Shown here piece by piece: positions 59,260 to 64,000 of a DNA stretch of 64,000 nt. The notes below the pieces were generated by a model. The model searched no databases and had not been told where the DNA came from. It was given only the letters and a program-made list of their open reading frames with translations. Within the stretch, counting starts at the first letter, position 1. Each line of letters starts with the position of its first letter. A program made the translations under genes and the position numbers. Source of the stretch: Chloroflexota bacterium (GTDB lineage: Bacteria; Chloroflexota; Chloroflexia; Thermomicrobiales; UBA6265); NCBI GenBank assembly GCA_023389575.1, contig JAEWEG010000066.1, forward strand, positions 95,465 to 159,464, read 5' to 3'.

Positions 59260-60171
59260 TCATGGGGTGGCTCCCGCGCCGGTCGGTGGCTCCGCCTGTC
59301 CCGCCGGCATCTCGTGTCCCGCTTCTGGCGCCGGTGAATCGAACTGGCGCGCCAGTTCCGCCGCGCCCTTGCCCAGGTACGCCTCGACCACCTGCGGATT
59401 GCTCCGCACCTCGGACCCCGTGCCATCGGCGATCTTCACGCCATGGTCGAGTACCGCGACCTGGTCGGAAATGCCCATCACCACCTTCATGTCGTGCTCG
59501 ATCAACAGCACGGTCACGTTGAGTTCCCGCCTGATCCGATCGATGAAGGTCGTCATGCCCGCCGTTTCCTGCGGGTTCATGCCGGCGGTCGGCTCGTCCA
59601 GCAGCAACAGGCTTGGGCCGCTCGCCAGCGCGCGCGCCACCTCGAGCCGGCGTTGGTCGCCATAGGAGAGGTTTTTGGATGTTACATTCGCGGCCCGGCT
59701 CAGTCCCACATAGTCCAGCAGGCCATAGGCCGTTTCGCGAGCCTCACGCTCTTCCTGCATGACCCCGGGTGTGCGCAGGAACGCGCCGAGTGCTCCTGTT
59801 TTCATCCGACTATGCATGCCAACCAGCACGTTCTCGATGGTCGTCATGTTGCTGAACAACCGGATATTCTGGAAGGTTCGCGCGATACCCAGCGAAGTCA
59901 CCTGGTCGGGCCGGAGCGCGGTTCCGCTGAACCCGCTCCCGCCGAAAATCGGCTTCCCCTTGAACGTGATCGTTCCCCTCGTCGGCTTGTAGATGCCGGC
60001 CACCATGTTGAAGAACGTGGTCTTTCCCGCGCCGTTCGGGCCGATCACGCTGGTGATGCTCCCGGTGGCGATGTCGAGATCCACCGAGTCGACCGCCACC
60101 AGACCGCCGAACTGCTTGGTGATGCCTCGGGCCTGCAGAATTGGCGCGGCCGATGTCGAATCACTGCTCAT
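59260..60171 (-). CDS. livG: Branched-chain amino acid ABC importer, ATP-binding protein LivG
   Basis: A 303-residue ATPase with Walker A GPNGAGKTTFFNM, the LivG-type IARTFQNIRLFSNMTTIENVL, signature LSYGDQRRLEVARAL, Walker B LLLLDEPTAGMNPQE and switch IEHDMKVVM. The C-terminal ~45 residues (from SNPQVVEAYLGKG) extend into a Pro/Ala-rich tail. Its ATG overlaps the livM stop by four bases. Confidence 0.95.
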   Translation of the reverse strand: MSSDSTSAAPILQARGITKQFGGLVAVDSVDLDIATGSITSVIGPNGAGKTTFFNMVAGIYKPTRGTITFKGKPIFGGSGFSGTALRPDQVTSLGIARTFQNIRLFSNMTTIENVLVGMHSRMKTGALGAFLRTPGVMQEEREARETAYGLLDYVGLSRAANVTSKNLSYGDQRRLEVARALASGPSLLLLDEPTAGMNPQETAGMTTFIDRIRRELNVTVLLIEHDMKVVMGISDQVAVLDHGVKIADGTGSEVRSNPQVVEAYLGKGAAELARQFDSPAPEAGHEMPAGQAEPPTGAGATP

Positions 60172-61406
60172 GCCTGATTCTGCCTTCCCATGAATGGAGC
60201 GTCGTCACGGCGAACCTCGAACAGGTTGTCGTTCTCGTCGAGGTTCGGATCGTCGCCATCCACGTCACCTTCCAACTCCGCCGCGCGTTCCTTGGACGGG
60301 AACAGCCCGCCGGGCCGCAGGAGCATGAGGAGCACGAGCGCGAGCCCGAAGATGAGGAACCTGTCGGAATTGAGGTTGTGCCCGGCCAGGAAGTCGCCTA
60401 GCCAGGCCAGTGGCTCCCAGGTGATCTGCTCGCCGAGCCGGTTCAATGGCTTCGTGAGCTCCGTCGCCAGAATCCGGTCGAAGACCCCAATGATGAGTGC
60501 CCCGATGACGACGCCGTACGAGTTACCGATACCGCCGAGGATCACCATCGCGAGGATGATGATGGAGATCGAGAACTGGAACTGGTCGGGATAGACAACC
60601 CGGACGTACCCCGCGTAAACCGATCCCGCGAACCCGGAGAACGACGCTCCCAGCGCGAACGCCCACAACTTGGTGGAGACGGTGTTGATCCCCATGCTCG
60701 CGGCCGCTATCTCGTCCTCCCGAATGGCGGCCCACGACCGACCCAGACGCGAGTTGTAGAGTCTGTTCCCCATGAACAGGGTAAGCAGGAGCACGCCGAG
60801 CACCAGCCAGAACCAGTTCATCTGACTTCCGCTGTCGAACGATATCTCCCGGCCCCCACCAAGCGGAATGCTGGGCGGTTTGGCGATCTGGCCGATGCCT
60901 TGCGGTCCATTGGTAACCGTCGCCGCGTTGGTGAAGAAGTCTGGCACGATCTCGCCGAACCCAAGGGTCACGATCGCGAGATAGTCGCCGCGCAGCCTCA
61001 AGGTCGGTGCCCCGAGGATCACCCCCGCGATCGCGGCCAGGATCCACGACACCGCCATGGCCGGCCAGAAGCTCTGCATGAATTCCGGCACCCAGCCGTT
61101 GATCACGAACCAACTGTTGGGGGAGGTCATGAACGCGTTGCCGTAGGCGCCGATCACGAAGAAGGCAACGTATCCGAGGTCGAGCAGTCCGGCGTACCCG
61201 ACCACGATGTTGAGGCCGAGCGCCAGGATCACGAATACGAAAATCGGGATCCACTGACCCAGCAGGTCAAAGCCAAACAACTTGTCGACGAACGGGTACA
61301 GGGCCACGACGGCCGCCGCCGCCAGCACCTTGAGTTGTCGACTCCGCTCTTCCTGTCTTTGCTCGGCGAACCACTGCTCGGCCCGCGTTGCATATGCTGT
61401 CGCCAT
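60168..61406 (-). CDS. livM: Branched-chain amino acid ABC importer, permease LivM
   Basis: A 412-residue membrane subunit. The family segments GLNIVVGYAGLLDLGYVAFFVIGAY, TLRLRGDYLAIVTLGFGEI and GRSWAAIREDEIAAASMGI (the EAA-like coupling loop) are clear, with VILGGIGNSYGVVIGALIIG near the end. About ten helices; an N-terminal ~25-residue and C-terminal ~35-residue acidic tail lie in the cytoplasm. AGGAG precedes the ATG. Confidence 0.95.
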   Translation of the reverse strand: MATAYATRAEQWFAEQRQEERSRQLKVLAAAAVVALYPFVDKLFGFDLLGQWIPIFVFVILALGLNIVVGYAGLLDLGYVAFFVIGAYGNAFMTSPNSWFVINGWVPEFMQSFWPAMAVSWILAAIAGVILGAPTLRLRGDYLAIVTLGFGEIVPDFFTNAATVTNGPQGIGQIAKPPSIPLGGGREISFDSGSQMNWFWLVLGVLLLTLFMGNRLYNSRLGRSWAAIREDEIAAASMGINTVSTKLWAFALGASFSGFAGSVYAGYVRVVYPDQFQFSISIIILAMVILGGIGNSYGVVIGALIIGVFDRILATELTKPLNRLGEQITWEPLAWLGDFLAGHNLNSDRFLIFGLALVLLMLLRPGGLFPSKERAAELEGDVDGDDPNLDENDNLFEVRRDDAPFMGRQNQA

Positions 61407-61430
61407 GCTGTATCTCCTCGCGTCCCCAGC

Positions 61431-62420
61431 CTAGACCTTGTCAGGTACCGATTCACCAAGCAGACCTGAGGGCCGGAACACGAGAACCAGGATCAGGATG
61501 CTGAAAATGACCGAGTTGGTCCACTGGCTACCCCAGCCGGAAAAGAAGGTCGACATGAAGCCATCGCTGTAGGCCCAGATGATGCCGATCAGGAAGCCGC
61601 CAACCACCGCTCCCGCCAGGTTGCCGATGCCGCCAAGCACCGCCGCCGTGAACGCGAACAGACCGTAATGGAATCCCATCTGGAACCGGCCGGAGTTGTT
61701 GTAGAACAACGCCACCATGCCCGCCGCGCCAGCCAGCGACCCACCGAGCAGGAACGCCACGCCAATTGTCCGGTTGATGTCGATACCCATCAGCGCCGCC
61801 GCCTCGCGGTCTTGCGCGGTGGCCCGCATGGCCGTTCCGATCCTTGTCCGGTACACGAACCACGACAGAAGGATCAATAGGGGAATGGTCACGCCGATCA
61901 CGAACAGGTCGATCAGACGCAGGCGCAACGTGGAGTCGGCGAACCAGTCCCGAAGGATGGGCCACTCCTGCAGCACGTTGTACGTTCTGAACCTTCTCGG
62001 AATCAGGTCTGGGGCGGTGAAGGGGTTTGGCCCCTTCCAGTAGATGGCAAGGTTCTGGAGGATGAAACTCATGCCGATCGCGGCGATCAGCGGCGCCAGG
62101 CGAGGCGCGTTGCGCAGCCTGCGGTACGCCACGTTGTCGATTGCCGCGTTCAGTAGCCCAGAGAACGCCATCGACGCGATAAGGACGCCAATCAACACAA
62201 GTACGATCAACGTTGTTGACGAATCCGATGTCACGCCGGTGAGCGCCACGACCGTCGCCGCGAAAAACGCGCCCATCATGAACACTTCACCGTGGGCGAA
62301 ATTAATGAGCTCAATAATGCCGTAGACCAGCGTGTATCCCAATGCGATCAGCGCCACCAACGATCCAGTGGCCAATCCAATAATGAGGAACTGGAAAAAC
62401 AGCGTCCAACTGAAATCCAT
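61431..62420 (-). CDS. livH: Branched-chain amino acid ABC importer, permease LivH
   Basis: A 329-residue membrane subunit with GLATGSLVALIALGYTLVYGI, ELINFAHGEVFMMGAFF, RTRIGTAMRATAQDREAAALMGI (coupling loop) and AVLGGIGNLAGAVVGGFLIG. Forms the heterodimeric channel with LivM. It lies 24 bases upstream of livM and downstream of the binding-protein gene, from which it is parted by a 141-base spacer with a strong hairpin. Confidence 0.95.
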   Translation of the reverse strand: MDFSWTLFFQFLIIGLATGSLVALIALGYTLVYGIIELINFAHGEVFMMGAFFAATVVALTGVTSDSSTTLIVLVLIGVLIASMAFSGLLNAAIDNVAYRRLRNAPRLAPLIAAIGMSFILQNLAIYWKGPNPFTAPDLIPRRFRTYNVLQEWPILRDWFADSTLRLRLIDLFVIGVTIPLLILLSWFVYRTRIGTAMRATAQDREAAALMGIDINRTIGVAFLLGGSLAGAAGMVALFYNNSGRFQMGFHYGLFAFTAAVLGGIGNLAGAVVGGFLIGIIWAYSDGFMSTFFSGWGSQWTNSVIFSILILVLVFRPSGLLGESVPDKV

Positions 62421-62510
62421 GGGTTACGTCCTGATCTCCCTCGAATCCGGTTTGCCCACGCCTTGGATAAGCGGTTCAACTCCAGGCACGCGGGGTGATT
62501 CAGCCGGGCG

Positions 62511-62551
62511 ACACGAACCGGGCCGAGCATGGTGCCCGGCCCGGTTCGTGT
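62511..62551 (-). terminator. Hairpin between the binding-protein gene and livH
   Basis: Fifteen-base perfect arms at 62511-62525 and 62537-62551 (ACACGAACCGGGCCG and complement) with an 11-base loop. No T-run follows in the direction of transcription. It is in the usual place for a 3' stabiliser or partial terminator that makes the binding protein more abundant than the permeases. Confidence 0.65.
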
Positions 62552-62561
62552 CACATCCAGC

Positions 62562-63926
62562 CTACTCTGCCAGTCCGATGACTTCCTGGAAGGTAATGGC
62601 CCCGTCGGTCACCACATTCAGCGAAATGGTGTCCGCCGTGGTGTCGCCCGTCTCCGTGAAGCTCCACGTACCGATCAGGCCGCGGAACTCGGAGGTGCCC
62701 ATCATGGCTTCGAGAATGGCGGCGCGATCGTTCACGCCGACCTGGTCGATCGCCTGGAGCGCGACCACCGCACATTCGAAGGAGTACGTCGCGTAGGCGT
62801 CCGGCTCGTGACCGACGATCGCCTTGATCGCCTCGTACCACTCGGCGCCGACACCCTCCAACTCGTTGGCGGGGAGTCCGCCGAACGTGAGGTACATGCC
62901 TTCAGCCGCGTCACCGGCGCCGTCGATGAACGCCTGGTTGATGAGGCCGTCCGGGCCCATGATCGCCACGTCCTCCGGCGCCATCAGGTCACGGAGGTCC
63001 TGCAGCAGCTTGCTCGCGTTCAGGTTCACGATCGCGCTGATGTAGACGAATTGCGCGCCAGAGGCGGCGATCTTGGTCGCCAGAGCCTGGTATTCCGGGG
63101 CTTCCGGGTTGAATGCCTCGAACCCGGCGACTTCGCCACCGAGGCCCTCGTAGGTATTGCGGAACACGCTCGCCAGGCCCTGTCCGTAGGTCTGGTTATC
63201 GTGAAGGATGTAGGCGCTCGTCGCGCCAAGCCCGTTGTAGGCGAAGTTGGCGGAAGTACCGCCCTGCAGGTCGTCGGCCGGCACCACGCGCATGTAGTTG
63301 CGAACGCCGTTCTCGTACAGAACGTCCGGGTAACCTTCCGGGTTGAATTCGCTCTCCTTCGTCAAGAGCACGCCGGTGTTCGCCGGCGAGATCATGGCCA
63401 GGCCAGCCTCGCTGGTGATCGGGATCGACACCTGGGCGGCGCCGGTGTTGTAGGTGGCGATGTAGACCATCGCGTCCGGGTCATTCACGACCTGGGTCGC
63501 GTTGTTGGCTTCGGTGGTGGCGTCCCAGGAGCCCTGGTTCGCGGCGATGCCGTCATCGAGCGCGGTGTAGTTGATGGCGTATCCGCCAGCGGCCCCACCC
63601 CAGATGTCGACGGCCATCTGCACGGCCGCCTGCGAGTCGCCACCGATCTGCTCCGAGGCGCCGCTCATCGGCCACGAGGAGTAGATGTTGATCGTTCCCT
63701 TGCTGGTGTCGGTGCTGTGCGCGACTCCGGCCACGCCGAGATTCTCGGGGGTGAGACCGCCGCTCGCCACCGGAGAACCCTCCTGAGCCGCGACCGTGCT
63801 CGCCAGCACCGAGCCAGCGGCCGCCGCGGAGACTCCGAGCGCGAAGGCGCGCACCATGAATGTGCGCCGGTCGATCGAACCGGACTTAACCTGCTCGACG
63901 AGTGTTTCAAAACGCGGGTCTGACAT
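62562..63926 (-). CDS. Branched-chain amino acid ABC importer, substrate-binding protein (Tat-exported)
   Basis: A 454-residue periplasmic-binding-fold protein (Leu/Ile/Val-binding type I). The N-terminus has a twin-arginine signal, SIDRRTFMVRAFALGVSA, with cleavage near STVAAQEGSP. The lobe motifs INIYSSWPMSGASEQIGG, AINYTALDDGIAANQGSWDA, IPITSEAGLAMISPANT and ILHDNQTYGQGLASVFRN fit the family; the usual lipobox Cys is missing, so it may be free or retained by other means. GGAGGAA precedes the ATG. Promoter-proximal gene of the five-gene liv operon. The actual ligand could be amino acids, amides or urea. Confidence 0.93.
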   Translation of the reverse strand: MSDPRFETLVEQVKSGSIDRRTFMVRAFALGVSAAAAGSVLASTVAAQEGSPVASGGLTPENLGVAGVAHSTDTSKGTINIYSSWPMSGASEQIGGDSQAAVQMAVDIWGGAAGGYAINYTALDDGIAANQGSWDATTEANNATQVVNDPDAMVYIATYNTGAAQVSIPITSEAGLAMISPANTGVLLTKESEFNPEGYPDVLYENGVRNYMRVVPADDLQGGTSANFAYNGLGATSAYILHDNQTYGQGLASVFRNTYEGLGGEVAGFEAFNPEAPEYQALATKIAASGAQFVYISAIVNLNASKLLQDLRDLMAPEDVAIMGPDGLINQAFIDGAGDAAEGMYLTFGGLPANELEGVGAEWYEAIKAIVGHEPDAYATYSFECAVVALQAIDQVGVNDRAAILEAMMGTSEFRGLIGTWSFTETGDTTADTISLNVVTDGAITFQEVIGLAE

Positions 63927-63976
63927 GAACTACTTCCTCCGTGATTCACCGCTTCGCGGCGTGATCCCGAGCCTGA

Positions 63977-63997
63977 GAACGGAGAACTTCTCCGTTC
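63977..63997. promoter_or_regulatory. Perfect inverted repeat upstream of the liv operon
   Basis: GAACGGAGAA (63977-63986), C, TTCTCCGTTC (63988-63997): a perfect 21-base palindrome with a one-base centre, about 50 bases upstream of the binding-protein ATG. It is too tight for a full hairpin, so a DNA operator is a fair reading; it could also be the tail of an upstream element cut by the window edge. Confidence 0.4.
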
Positions 63998-64000
63998 GCC

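Overview
The window is dense, GC-rich bacterial chromosome with short spacers, frequent 1-20 base gene overlaps and strong hairpins between convergent genes. The gene content suggests a Chloroflexota member, most likely of the Thermomicrobia/Thermomicrobiales type. The pointers are an F420-type luciferase-like oxidoreductase, a Tat-exported amino-acid-binding protein with a typical Thermomicrobiales N-terminus, CxxC-x17-CxxC zinc proteins, a Ser/Thr kinase with an SH3 ectodomain, and peptidoglycan synthesis without lipopolysaccharide genes. The lineage is inferred from gene content only; no rRNA, tRNA, CRISPR array, insertion sequence or phage gene was seen.

Layout. 1-8.7 kb: the end of a BMP-type ABC importer ATPase, hydroxypyruvate isomerase, uracil phosphoribosyltransferase, a polytopic membrane protein, a small acidic leader-like protein, KDPG aldolase, a DUF2243 protein, an aminotransferase and oligoendopeptidase F. 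8.9-12 kb: a three-gene ABC-2 exporter and a zinc-ribbon protein. 12-17.7 kb: class III aminotransferase, glucose-6-phosphate isomerase, AI-2E family transporter and a PRC-barrel protein. 17.8-21.5 kb: 1-Cys peroxiredoxin with quinolinate synthase, whose promoter carries a duplicated palindromic operator, then an F420-type oxidoreductase and a HAD phosphatase. 21.5-27.1 kb: a cell-wall/sensing island with a secreted SH3-glucosaminidase, a two-component system headed by a 57-residue membrane peptide, and a Ser/Thr kinase with an external SH3 domain. 27.3-29.5 kb: a sugar isomerase/dehydrogenase pair.

29.6-35.0 kb holds an unfamiliar three-gene set: a kinase-fold protein with about eight tandem helical repeats, divergent from a two-TM long coiled-coil protein and a one-TM protein with an Ala/Gln/Thr-rich stalk and a possibly OmpA-like end. 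35.2-46.9 kb holds trxA, nrdR and a slimmed division/cell-wall (dcw) operon read leftward: mraZ, rsmH, murF, mraY, murD, a murC-murB fusion, ddl, ftsZ. ftsL, ftsI, murE, ftsW, murG, ftsQ and ftsA are absent. A textbook set of MraZ boxes lies just downstream of the mraZ promoter.

47-54.4 kb holds a biotin carboxylase/BCCP protein and a twice-repeated cassette in which a TPM-domain membrane protein is translationally coupled to an ArnT/PMT-like glycosyltransferase. 54.5-58.5 kb holds alpha-glucan phosphorylase and a further membrane glycosyltransferase. 58.5-63.9 kb is a complete branched-chain amino acid ABC importer with a hairpin between the binding-protein gene and the permease genes.

The two best candidates for undescribed systems are the kinase-repeat/coiled-coil/stalk triad (29.6-35.0 kb) and the duplicated TPM-glycosyltransferase cassette (49.1-54.4 kb). 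Smaller leads are the nadA double operator, the 57-residue membrane peptide ahead of the two-component system, and the long leader of the SH3-glucosaminidase gene.
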